DNA from: Microtetraspora sp. NBRC 16547
GTDB lineage: Bacteria > Actinomycetota > Actinomycetes > Streptosporangiales > Streptosporangiaceae
Assembly: GCF_030268965.1 (NCBI RefSeq)
Contig: NZ_BSSE01000006.1
Span: 1-64,000, forward strand
Direction: 5' to 3'
Length of the DNA stretch: 64,000 bases
How positions within the stretch are numbered: the stretch's first letter is position 1; each line of letters starts with the position of its first letter. Positions 1 through 6,784 of this stretch are shown here, piece after piece. Made by a program: the position numbers and the translations under genes. Below the pieces are notes generated by a model. It ran no database searches. It was not told the DNA's origin and saw only the letters and a list, made by a program, of their open reading frames with translations.

Positions 1-2
1 TG

Positions 3-167
3 CGCACAGCCACACCCGCTCTCCTGCGCCGCCTCCTGTTCCAGATCCCCGCACGCCTCGTCCGGCGTGCCCGCAAACGCCTGATCCGGCTATGCGCCGA
101 CCATCCCCATACCGCCGACCTGATCACGGCCTGGAACAAGATTCGAGCCTTGTCCGCCCCCTCCTGA
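3..167 (+). CDS. IS1380-type transposase, C-terminal end
   Basis: Only the last 54 codons are present because the window starts inside the gene. The reading frame gives a basic tail with the segment FQIPARLVRRARKRLIRL followed by an ADHPHTADLITAW-type ending and a TGA stop. I recognise this as the usual C-terminus of IS1380-family DDE transposases in actinobacteria. Nothing can be said about whether the element is complete. The call rests on memory of the family tail and not on catalytic residues, which lie upstream of the window. Confidence 0.6.
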   Translation, partial: RTATPALLRRLLFQIPARLVRRARKRLIRLCADHPHTADLITAWNKIRALSAPS

Positions 168-348
168 CCGTGGCCCATCCGTCCCGACGAGGAGAAAGGC
201 CCCGCCTACCGGCCCGCCAGGGGAGACCGAGGGCCTAACCCGGCGACCACCGGGCCTTCTGCATGCCCGAACCCGGAACTCTGCACCCAGCACCCTGATC
301 AACACGACCCCAGGAAGGCTTGATCATGATCGTGAAAGATCTGGGCCG
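168..348. other. Probable right-end region of the IS1380-type element
   Basis: No gene is visible between the transposase stop and the next open frame. The stretch around 321-345 (TGATCATGATCGTGAAAGAT...) is a plausible right inverted repeat, but the left end is outside the window so the repeat cannot be verified. The next gene looks 5'-truncated exactly here, which suggests the element boundary lies near 345. Confidence 0.3.
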
Positions 349-891
349 GTGACCGAGTTATGCGCCGAGATGCCGGAGAGTGCCGCGATCACCGCCCTGG
401 CCGAGCGACTCACTCGTCAAAAGCTGCTGTTGCCTGCTGCCTATAGGCCGCCGGCATGGAGTCGGCGCCTCTTGGGACTCGCCATATCGCTCGCCGGTGC
501 TGCTGCGGTGATCTCCATCCTCACCGGACATCTGTTGGGTGCAGTACTCGCAGTCGTCGCAGTGGGTATTGGCGTGGCCGCATGGCGTCGGGGTGTCAGG
601 CTAAATAAGGCCCCCCTGACCGATGCCGGGCATTATGTCCTGGCCAACACGCTGACACGCAATCGGCAAGGGGAGATTCCGGGAATGGCCGATGTATCTG
701 TGGCCATGATAGGAAGCTCGGGCTTGATCAACCCTGAAGTTCGACGAGGACTTCAAATAGCGGAAGCATTTCCTGTGGGTAACGCAGAGGATTCATGGAC
801 CTGGAAGCCTACTCAAACACCGCCGAAGGATTACGCGGGTGGAAGTGGTGATCAATTTGGCGGGCTCCCGCCAGGGGCGGGACTGATCTGA
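349..891 (+). pseudogene. 5'-truncated TIGR04222-like membrane protein
   Basis: The frame opens with a GTG and encodes 180 aa. Residues 15-33 (ALAERLTRQKLLLPAAYRP) and the following hydrophobic stretch of about 45 residues resemble the middle of TIGR04222 membrane proteins, where an 'LVARGLLL' segment precedes two membrane helices. The family's N-terminal part is missing. The C-terminus ends in a Gly-rich GGSGDQFGGLPPG tail. The frame stays open upstream into the IS flank, so the GTG is probably not an original start. I infer that the IS insertion removed the 5' half. The family call is moderate, the truncation fairly likely. Confidence 0.45.
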
Positions 892-1764
892 ACTCGATTG
901 AGACCGTCGATGCTGTACCGTAGCGAAACACGGAAACGGGACGGCACAACTTCTCATCCCCCGCCGTCACAGCCCGATCAGGGCGAGGAACTTTCACTTC
1001 GTAACCGGCTCCGTTCGCGAGCAGGTGTTCGCGGTTGCTCGGCTTGGCCCGCCCGGCATGGCTACGTCTGCCCGACGAGGAGAATGCGCCACGAAGCGCT
1101 TCGTCATATATCCAACTCAGTTGGAAGAAGCGCGAAGGGGCGTCCTCACCCGAGGGCATCCCGCGCCGGACTGCTTCCTACGGCCCGAAGTGCTCGACGG
1201 CCTGGCCCAGCTACGCGCGTCCGGGTGGCGAGTCCAAGCTGGCCCCTTGGTCCTGAAGGTCTCCGAACGCATGCGCGCCTCGACTGGCGTAGAAGGCGGA
1301 CAGGCCGCAGAGCAAGATCTGTGACTGGGAACCGTTCGCGCGGCCTGGGGAACACGTCCCCCTGCTCCAGGTCAGCCACGGTGACGAGCGGGCCATCACA
1401 GATCCGCTCTAGTAGGTCGGCCTGCTCAGGTTCCAGCTCCACGCAGAGGGTGAGCACATGGAGGAGCCGAAGGAGCTCGGTAGTGAAAGCGGTATCGGGT
1501 GGTGCTGACCGGCGCCGGGTTGAACAGTTTCGCCTCGTCGCCGCCGAGTAGCTCGTCCGGAAGCTGACCAGGCCCGTCCGCGCATCGTCCTCTCCGCGCG
1601 CGGGCGGGCCTGTCTCATGTTCAGGTCGGGTGGATGCTCTGCCTGTGGATCACTGCGCCTGACGCACCCTGACGTTGGACTCCGTCATCAGCAGATCCGT
1701 GGCCAACTCGACGGCTACCTCCACCCCAGTCCCTTTGGGAGCACCCGGCCTGGTCAGGAAAGGT
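892..1764. other. No confident gene (possible minus-strand remnant near 1146-1460)
   Basis: Several open frames exist on both strands but none has a good start, ribosome binding site or recognisable domain. The best candidate is a minus-strand stretch ending near 1146 whose beginning (LCVELEPEQADLLERICDG) reads like a natural acidic helix-forming protein before it degrades into an Arg-rich shadow. It may be the remains of a small gene. Otherwise I see nothing here. Confidence 0.3.
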
Positions 1765-2184
1765 TCAGCCACAGTGCACGTTGTTGAGCGAGGTGGTCTT
1801 CGCGGCCACTACTGATCCGCTCACGTTAATACACGTGCCAGGCGCCGAGACGTACACCGGGCCAGCGTAGTACTGGTAATAGTCGGCATCGACGTCGTAC
1901 CCCGTGCCGTTGGCTCTCGATATCGAGACGCCCTTCCAGGTCGTGGTGCCGTAGTTGGAACCGTAACCGTAGGCCAAGGCGCAGTTCTTTCCGGTGCTGG
2001 AGCTGTAGTACACCTCCAGCGTGCCTGTGCGGGTCCCGGTCTTGGGGATGGCGTAGACGCCGACCCGGGAGTAGCTGCTGCCGCAGGGTCCGGCCGCGCT
2101 GGCCGGGGCGGCGCCCACCACCACCAGCGTGGTGGAGGCCAGGGCCGCGCCGGCCAGGAGGGTCGCCAGCTTACGTGTACGCAC
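1765..2184 (-). CDS. Secreted spore-associated-protein-like protein
   Basis: The mature protein resembles spore-associated protein A of streptomycetes, a small secreted protein found on spores or in culture fluid whose biochemical role is unclear. The chosen GTG start at 2184 has GAAAGGA six bases upstream and gives a classic signal peptide: RTRK, a hydrophobic core LATLLAGAALASTTLVVVG, and an ASA cleavage site near residue 31. The mature part is Tyr/Gly-rich with two or three cysteines, and the segment YYAGPVYVSAPGTCINVSGS matches the family's conserved end. Length is 139 aa. A longer open frame upstream of the GTG is not needed and lacks a ribosome binding site. It stands alone, with a gene remnant 30 bases upstream. 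Confidence 0.78.
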   Translation of the reverse strand: MRTRKLATLLAGAALASTTLVVVGAAPASAAGPCGSSYSRVGVYAIPKTGTRTGTLEVYYSSSTGKNCALAYGYGSNYGTTTWKGVSISRANGTGYDVDADYYQYYAGPVYVSAPGTCINVSGSVVAAKTTSLNNVHCG

Positions 2185-2213
2185 GAATATCCTTTCGATT
2201 ATCATAGATATGA

Positions 2214-2440
2214 TCATGAGTACCACCGGCCGACGGTCACCACCCACGAGTTGTACTCGATGTGACGGTTCCCACATATTGCGCCGTTGGTGATGACGAC
2301 GATCCAGATCTGCAGGTAGGCGGTGGCGTATTCGACGCGGACGGCACGGTCGTCGTGCTCCGGCTGCGAGACGACGTCTGGCCAGGCGTTCCAAGCGAAG
2401 GTCGCCCAGCACATCCACGCGTGACCCGCACACGCCAGCG
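2214..2440 (-). pseudogene. Remnant of a small secreted protein
   Basis: This frame reads CAGHAWMCWATFAWNAWPD and ends with NSWVVTVGRWYS before a TGA. The residue mix (Trp, Tyr, Val, one more Cys) looks like the end of a small secreted protein rather than a shadow frame. It has no signal peptide of its own, and upstream of about 2440 the frame becomes random. It abuts the truncated beta-propeller on the other strand, so both were probably cut by the same rearrangement. Confidence 0.3.
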
Positions 2441-2480
2441 CCCCGGCCTGCACGAAGCGAACCGGAGCGCCGCGGGGCGG

Positions 2481-3179
2481 AGCTACTGGGTCGTCATCAC
2501 TGAGTCGAACCAACGGCTGCTTGTCGAGGACGCCACCCCAAGCGACCTCGAGATCAGCCCGAACGGCCGGAGGCTGGCCTACCACAGCCGGAGCAAGCGC
2601 AAGGTCGTCGTGTATGACCTTCCGTCGGGGAAGATCAGCACGATATCGAAAGCCGATGCGTCGGACTACCGACTGTATTTTTCTCCGGACGGTCGCCGCC
2701 TCGCGTTCACTTCCGAGGACAAACTGTATGTCTGGGACGGCAAGCGGCGGCGTGTCCCGGGCTTTGGGCCGGAGTCGATACTGAACGGCTGGTTAGCGAG
2801 CGGGCAGGCCTTGCTGGTTGATGACTGGGAGGGTGCTCGGGCGGTCGATCTCAGTGGCAGCGTCTTGTTCAGCACAGAGGACTTGGGCTACTTGGGCCCG
2901 TTGCTCGACGGGAAGACGTGGATCGACGTCGACTATGACGAGAATCGCTTCACGCGGTACGGCCGGCGCACAGGTCGCCGGAGCATGCGGCTGCCCACGA
3001 CCGCGAGGCTCCAAAGGGTCGAGTGTTGGACCAGTGCGGACACCTTCGTGATCAGTACCTACGGCTACGGGCCCAGCAACTACTACCGGATTGACATCGA
3101 GACCGGGGAAGCCGAGCCTCTGCCTGCTCTGGTCCCGGAAGACCTGAAAGAGGTGCGGTTCCCCGGGTGTGCGTGGTGA
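2481..3179 (+). pseudogene. 5'-truncated beta-propeller (WD40/TolB-like) protein
   Basis: From about 2481 the frame shows propeller-type repeats: EISPNGRRLAYHS, then YFSPDGRRLAFTSEDKLYVWDG, followed by weaker blades to the C-terminus RFPGCAW. The FSPDG(R)xLAFxS pattern is the hallmark of TolB/WD40 blades. Only about 230 residues of propeller remain, fewer than a full ring, and no signal peptide or lipobox precedes them. The frame is open back to 2262, but that part has no blade pattern and overlaps the minus-strand remnant. I therefore read it as a C-terminal fragment of a larger, probably exported, propeller protein. Confidence 0.6.
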
Positions 3180-3444
3180 TCGACAAACCCGGGGCCGACA
3201 GTGGCGTGCGGGCGCTGGCCCGGTCCTATACAGCAACATCCCCTTACGCAATCGTCCCAGGATGAGCAAGGGCCCTAAGCGATTCCGTGTTGGCCTGCAA
3301 GCCGTACGCCGCCACTGGCCCTGACCGAGGACGGCTTCGCCGCCCCTGCGCGCCTGATCGGCTGACTCCGCCCACGTGGTCAGCCGAACGCTCGCGCTCC
3401 TTACTCACCGCAGATCGGCGACAGCCGGCGCGTCCGGTTCAGCG
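3180..3444. other. No gene seen
   Basis: The stretch between the propeller fragment and the left end of the TnpB element holds no convincing reading frame, repeat or terminator. Confidence 0.4.
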
Positions 3445-3460
3445 GTATATAGCGAGGAAT

Positions 3461-3480
3461 CCCGGGCGTTCACGCCCGGG
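3461..3480. repeat. Left-end hairpin of the TnpB element
   Basis: A perfect 8-bp stem with a TTCA loop. The right-end hairpin has the same TTCA loop, which supports the pairing of the two as transposon ends. Confidence 0.6.
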
Positions 3481-3510
3481 AGGAATCGCTTCCCTCGCCT
3501 CGCCCGGACG

Positions 3511-3706
3511 CTAGTCCGGGCGTTTCTGGTTCTCGATGTACTCCTTGATGATCGACAGTGGACCGTCGCCGCAGGACGCCGCGAAGTGCGACGGTGACCA
3601 GAAATGGCCGCCTCCGGTACTTGGTGGGGAAGACCGAATGCGCGTGGAGGCTGTAGACCGGTAGACCACACTGCGACGTCTGCGGATATCCGGATTCGGT
3701 TTCCAT
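3511..3706 (-). pseudogene. Collapsed Y1 transposase (tnpA) relic
   Basis: An ATG at 3706 is followed by YSLHAHSVFPTKYRR, which matches the N-terminus of IS200-type TnpA (usual form HxHLVFVTKYRR). Directly after it, in another frame, the DNA encodes HFWSPSHFAASCGDGPLSII and then EYIENQKRPD before a TAG. This is the family's C-terminus (usual form LWSPSYFAASCGG). About 80 internal residues, including the HUH metal-binding motif, are missing. The catalytic Tyr of the SYF motif reads His here. The gene cannot encode a transposase, so mobility would need a TnpA supplied from elsewhere. Confidence 0.75.
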
Positions 3707-3721
3707 CAACCAACCGATAAT

Positions 3722-4882
3722 GTGTTCGATGTGAAGCTGGTGATGCAGGTGAGGCTCCGGCCGACGCCCGAGCAGGCGGAGGCGCTGGAGGCGACCCTGC
3801 ACGCCTGCAACGACGCCGCGAACTTCGCCTCGATGACCGCGTTCACGACCGGAGACCGGCGCGAGTACGCGCTGCGCAAGCACACCTATCGCGAGATGAA
3901 AGCGCGCGGGTTGGGGGCGCAGGCCGCCCAGCATGTGATCAAGAAGGTCGCCGACGCCTACACCACACTGAAAGCCAACATCCGGGCCGGGAACCTGGGG
4001 CCGGGAGGCTCTGCGCGCCGTGCGCGGGCCGAGAGTAAACCGATCGTCTTCCGCGCCGGTGCCGCGCAGTCGTTCGATGACCGCTGCCTGTCCTGGCAGA
4101 TCGACGCGCGCATGGTGTCGATCTGGACCACGACCGGCCGGTTGAAGAACGTCGCGTTCACCGGGTCGGCCGACCAGCTCAAGACGCTCGCCTTGTACCG
4201 GAAGGGCGAATCCGACCTGGTCTGCCGGGATGGCATGTGGTTCCTGTACGCGACCTGTGAGATCCCCGATGTTCCGGTCGCCGAACCGGACGGGTTTGTG
4301 GGGGTGGATCTGGGCATTGCCAACATTGCCACCACCAGTGACGGTGCCCGCCACTGCGGTAAGGGCCTGAACGCGGTCCGCCACCGCAACCGGGAGCTAC
4401 GCCGCCGGTTGCAGGTTAAGGCCAGCAGGTCCGCCAAACGGCTGCTGAAGAAGCGCCGCCGCAAGGAGGCGCGGTTCGCCGCCGACACTAATCACCGCAT
4501 CGCCAAACGCATCGTGACCGAGGCAGAACGCACCGGACGCGGCATCGCCCTGGAAGATCTGGGCGGGATCCGTGACCGGGTACGGCTCCGCAAGCCCCAG
4601 CGGGTCACGTTGCACTCGTGGAGTTTCCACCAGTTGGGGAGCTTCATCGCCTACAAGGCGGCCCAGCGCGGGGTCGCCGTGATCCATGTGGATCCGGCCT
4701 ACACCTCCCAGACCTGCTCGGCCTGCGGGCATGTGGACAAGAGGAACCGGCCCGACCAGAAAACCTTCTCCTGTACGTCGTGCGGCTTCGCTGAGCACGC
4801 CGACGTCAACGCAGCCCGCAACATCGCCTCGCGCGGTGTCACGGGCTGGGCAGTGAGTCACGCTGCCGACGACGCGGCCTGA
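3722..4882 (+). CDS. tnpB: TnpB, RNA-guided nuclease of an IS605-type element
   Basis: TnpB proteins are compact RuvC nucleases guided by an RNA (omega RNA) read from the transposon's right end, and are ancestors of Cas12. The 386-aa protein is full length. The three RuvC acidic residues are visible: Asp in GVDLGIAN (about residue 199), Glu in IALEDLGG (about 279), and Asp in HADVNAARNI. A zinc ribbon with CSACG and CTSCG lies between the last two. The N-terminus (MQVRLRPTPEQAEALEATL) is the usual helix-turn-helix-like start. GTG at 3722 is the likely start. The neighbouring tnpA is a relic, so this gene has outlived its own transposase. Confidence 0.88.
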   Translation: MFDVKLVMQVRLRPTPEQAEALEATLHACNDAANFASMTAFTTGDRREYALRKHTYREMKARGLGAQAAQHVIKKVADAYTTLKANIRAGNLGPGGSARRARAESKPIVFRAGAAQSFDDRCLSWQIDARMVSIWTTTGRLKNVAFTGSADQLKTLALYRKGESDLVCRDGMWFLYATCEIPDVPVAEPDGFVGVDLGIANIATTSDGARHCGKGLNAVRHRNRELRRRLQVKASRSAKRLLKKRRRKEARFAADTNHRIAKRIVTEAERTGRGIALEDLGGIRDRVRLRKPQRVTLHSWSFHQLGSFIAYKAAQRGVAVIHVDPAYTSQTCSACGHVDKRNRPDQKTFSCTSCGFAEHADVNAARNIASRGVTGWAVSHAADDAA

Positions 4883-4964
4883 CCCGTACCTGCCAGGTAC
4901 GGCGAGGAGCCGCAAGCTCGGCCCTTCAGGGCCGAGAAGCTGACTCAGCTAATCCAGCGCACCG
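4800..4964 (+). ncRNA. Predicted omega RNA (scaffold) with guide reading into vapC
   Basis: In this family the guide RNA overlaps the 3' end of tnpB, runs through the right-end hairpin, and ends in a guide taken from the flanking DNA. Here the scaffold would cover the tnpB tail and the GTACCTGCCAGGTAC and CTCGGCCC-TTCA-GGGCCGAG stem-loops. Its guide would start at about 4945 with TCAGCTAATCCAGCG, the antisense of the last codons of vapC. The boundaries are approximate and expression is not shown by sequence. Confidence 0.45.
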
Positions 4965-5346
4965 GCTGTCCGGTTAGGCGGGAGATGGCGTCAAAATCGG
5001 CGTCTGCATGCAACACGGTGAGCTTGTGATGCCGAGCCGTCACCGCCATGAGCAGATCGACCGGAGAGGCACATTGGTGCCATCCCCTGTCAGCGAGCTC
5101 GCGCTGCAGCCGGCTTGTCTCGTCCCAAGCCGATTCGGGGATGAAGTGGTACGGAAAGGTCTCCTGGAGCAGGCTGTCGGCTTCGTAGAAGGCCGGTCGG
5201 CCGCCGACTGCTCTGAGGTACTCCTGCCTGATCGGCTCGCAGATGCCGACAAGCCCGGCGGAAACCGTGTGATCCCATTCCGCACCCACCTGACCGCGGT
5301 AGAAGCGGACCAAGGCACTGGTATCGATGAGATAGAGCTCTGTCAC
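4945..5346 (-). CDS. vapC: VapC-type PIN-domain toxin ribonuclease
   Basis: The 133-aa protein has the PIN-domain layout: Asp8 in LIDTSALV, Glu37/Glu42 in the CEPIRQEYL region, Asp97 in SPVDLLMAVTARHH, and the acidic cluster of HADADFD (residues 113-119). PIN toxins cleave RNA with these acidic residues and Mg2+ and are held inactive by VapB. GTG start at 5346 overlaps the vapB stop by four bases (GTGA), so the two are translationally coupled. The TnpB element ends directly at the vapC stop codon, leaving the coding sequence complete. Confidence 0.9.
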   Translation of the reverse strand: MTELYLIDTSALVRFYRGQVGAEWDHTVSAGLVGICEPIRQEYLRAVGGRPAFYEADSLLQETFPYHFIPESAWDETSRLQRELADRGWHQCASPVDLLMAVTARHHKLTVLHADADFDAISRLTGQPVRWIS

Positions 5347-5567
5347 GCCACAGCCTGTTGTGTGCCATCACCCTTCTCGATGGCCGAGAAATCGATCTCT
5401 CCCTCAGCAACCATCTCGCGCATACGAGCTATGGCGGCTGCACGTCTGCGTCGGTCGACGATCTCTCGTAGAGCGGCGTTGACCGTGTCTTTCTTGGAAG
5501 AAGTGCCGAGCAGTTTCGCGGCCTCGGCCAGGGCCTCGTCATCGAGGTCGATCAGGGTCTTGGTCAT
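5343..5567 (-). CDS. vapB: VapB-type antitoxin
   Basis: A 74-aa protein starting TKTLIDLDDEALAEAAKLLG with a ribbon-helix-helix-like N-terminus, a basic ALREIVDRRRR helix, and an acidic tail (MVAEGEIDFSAIEK) of the kind that wraps the PIN toxin. I chose the ATG at 5567 rather than the upstream GTG because GAGGTGG stands seven bases before it. It is the first gene of the coupled vapB-vapC pair and should bind its own promoter. Confidence 0.88.
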   Translation of the reverse strand: MTKTLIDLDDEALAEAAKLLGTSSKKDTVNAALREIVDRRRRAAAIARMREMVAEGEIDFSAIEKGDGTQQAVA

Positions 5568-5612
5568 GGACACCACCTCGCTCGTATATATAAATTCAGA
5601 TTAGTATATCAG
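5568..5612 (-). promoter_or_regulatory. vapBC promoter/operator region
   Basis: An AT-rich patch (minus strand GATATACTAATCTGAATTTATATATA) stands out from the GC-rich surroundings. TATATATA is self-complementary. This is a likely binding region for the VapB-VapC complex and RNA polymerase. No footprint-level detail can be claimed. Confidence 0.4.
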
Positions 5613-5754
5613 CAGATGCTGGCCGGCGAGAGTTCCAGCGGCAGGATCTCTGCGACCTGACGGGTTCCAGCCCGTCTTGGCCGGTTGCCGGTTGCCTGGG
5701 CGTACGGGCTAGCCTGATCATCTCTCCGAACAGCTCATAGAGGAGCTTTGAAGA
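5613..5754. other. Short gene-free stretch before the tRNA-Phe scar
   Basis: No gene seen. At its end AGGAGCTTTGAAG precedes an ATG at 5754, which opens a 14-codon frame (MSDDGNTDGSVGYQ) that ends in TAG at 5796-5798. This is probably the 5' stump of a gene that lay upstream of the tRNA-Phe locus. Confidence 0.3.
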
Positions 5755-5936
5755 TGAGCGATGACGGCAACACTGACGGCAGCGTCGGCTACCAGTAGCG
5801 CACTCTGGGCACCACCGACCACCTTCCACGCACAAGTGAGCACCGGCGATCTGGGTGACTGCTACAGCTGAAAAGCGGAAGGTCGGCAGTTCGACCCTGC
5901 CCCTGACCACATCATCTGAACAGCAAGAACGCCCCG
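5755..5936 (+). repeat. Long direct repeat, copy 1 (contains tRNA-Phe 3' half)
   Basis: About 180 bases are shared with 13367-13552. The match begins imperfectly (GACGGCAACACTGACGGCAG against GACGGCAAAGCTGACGGCAA). It becomes nearly perfect from CAGCTGAAAAGCGGAAGGTC to ATCATCTGAACAGCAAGAAC, then stops just after GCCCCGA. The two copies flank 7.4 kb that holds the giant phosphoesterase gene. The pattern suggests a duplicated attachment region. Confidence 0.75.
5868..5909 (+). tRNA. tRNA-Phe 3' half (scar, not functional)
   Basis: The 42 bases run from the anticodon loop CTGAAAA (anticodon GAA) through the variable loop, a fully paired T arm (GGCAG-TTCGACC-CTGCC), and the acceptor strand CCTGACC plus discriminator A. 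No matching 5' half, D arm or GGTCAGG acceptor strand lies upstream. The piece starts at the anticodon loop, as in attachment sites left by tRNA-targeting integrases. Confidence 0.75.
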
Positions 5937-5965
5937 AGCCGATCATGGCCCGGGGCTTTTTGATC
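5931..5965 (+). terminator. Terminator of the former tRNA-Phe gene
   Basis: GCCCCGAGCC and GGCCCGGGGC form a stem with one mismatch around a six-base loop, followed by TTTTT. It sits 20 bases behind the tRNA fragment. The second repeat copy has lost it. Confidence 0.7.
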
Positions 5966-6032
5966 TTCAAAGCTCGGAGGGCGGCCCAACGCTCCGGCGA
6001 CCGGCCTCACCCACGACCTTGATGGCTTGTCC

Positions 6033-6362
6033 GCACAGGTGATCCGGGAATCCTCGTGGAGCAGGGAACGGCTCGGTGTGGACAAGCTGGACCTGCTGTA
6101 CGCACACGCGTACCTCGAGGATTCCAAGGTGCCGCTGGAGGAGACCGTCGAGGCTTTCGCGGGTTTGGTCGAGGACGGCACCGTGGGTCACCTCGGGGCG
6201 AGTAACCATTGGGCGTGGCGACTCGAGCGGGCCAGGAACCTGGCGGCCGCGGCCGGGCTCCCGATTATGAGGTCCTGCAATATCACCATTCCTACCTGCG
6301 ACCGCGAACCGATCTGCCGACTCTGCGGTCCACGGACGGCAACCTCGGCGCGTCCAGCTGAT
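6033..6362 (+). pseudogene. Aldo/keto reductase fragment with frameshift
   Basis: The frame reads SRERLGVDKLDLLYAHAYLE, then PLEETVEAFAGLVEDGTVGH and LGASNHWAWRLERARNLAA, the middle of an aldo/keto reductase barrel. Near 6262 the reading shifts, and YEVLQYHHSYLRPRTDLP continues in another frame. The catalytic Asp/Tyr region at the front and the cofactor-binding end are both absent. It is an internal gene piece left between the tRNA scar and the giant gene. Confidence 0.75.
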
Positions 6363-6433
6363 GTTGCCCCGCTCGGCCGGTTCGGCACAGAGGCAATTCC
6401 CCCTGCCCCGCAGGCGGTCGGACTCGGGCGAGC

Positions 6434-6556
6434 ATGGCGACCGATGAGATCTTCTCTCGGCTCGACCTGGACGGTGACGGCCACCTCGCCCGCGACGAGT
6501 TCCGCACCCACTGGACAGAGTTCTGGGCAGGCGATGACCCGAACGCTCCCGGGCTG
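6434..6556 (+). pseudogene. EF-hand calcium-binding protein C-terminal fragment
   Basis: IFSRLDLDGDGHLARDEF is a clear EF-hand loop (D-x-D-x-D-G-H-L-x-x-x-E) and is followed by RTHWTEFWAGDDPNAPG, which resembles the end of secreted or cytosolic actinobacterial EF-hand proteins. Only one hand remains. Past about 6550 the frame no longer looks coding. Confidence 0.6.
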
Positions 6557-6784
6557 CGGATTCCCCGGCCCTCTCCGACCGTGACCTTCGTCGCGGCGAT
6601 CTCCTCCCCGTTGAGTGGTTTCAGAGTCGCTCAGCGCTTTGTCCAATGCATCCCAAATATGAGACTTGTCAGGTTTCTTTCTTGGTTCACCTTCGCTACA
6701 CGCGAGCGCAGCAGATCGTTTCACCTGCTGTGGTCTTTGTGATGCGGCAGTCGCCACTCCAGAACCACCTGAAACGGCAGAAAC
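6557..6784. promoter_or_regulatory. Leader of the giant phosphoesterase gene
   Basis: There is no gene here. A GTTCACC motif followed by TTCG (6685-6695) and a second TTTCACC (6719-6725) resemble half-sites of the actinobacterial PHO box, but they do not form a properly spaced tandem pair. No strong ribosome binding site is seen before the ATG at 6785. This is a weak hint of phosphate control only. Confidence 0.25.

Larger units (their letters stand above)
3445..4944. mobile_element. IS200/IS605-type element (IS605-like arrangement) with decayed tnpA and intact tnpB
   Basis: The element is bounded by subterminal hairpins, as is typical of IS200/IS605 elements, which have no inverted repeats at their tips. 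The left hairpin is CCCGGGCG-TTCA-CGCCCGGG (3461-3480). The right one is CTCGGCCC-TTCA-GGGCCGAG (4917-4936). Between them lie a collapsed tnpA on the minus strand and a complete tnpB on the plus strand. The exact tips are inferred to be near 3445 and 4944. The right tip touches the stop codon of vapC. A degraded copy of the same element occurs at about 50693-50900. Confidence 0.7.

Noticed and set aside
5596-5970. Minus-strand frame containing VELPTFRFSAVAV
   Set aside because: This peptide is the antisense translation of the tRNA-Phe 3' half. The same false peptide appears at the second scar near 13.5 kb.
6685-6725. GTTCACC and TTTCACC before the giant gene as a PHO box
   Set aside because: The two motifs are 34 bases apart and are not arranged as adjacent 11-base units, so this is too weak to call.
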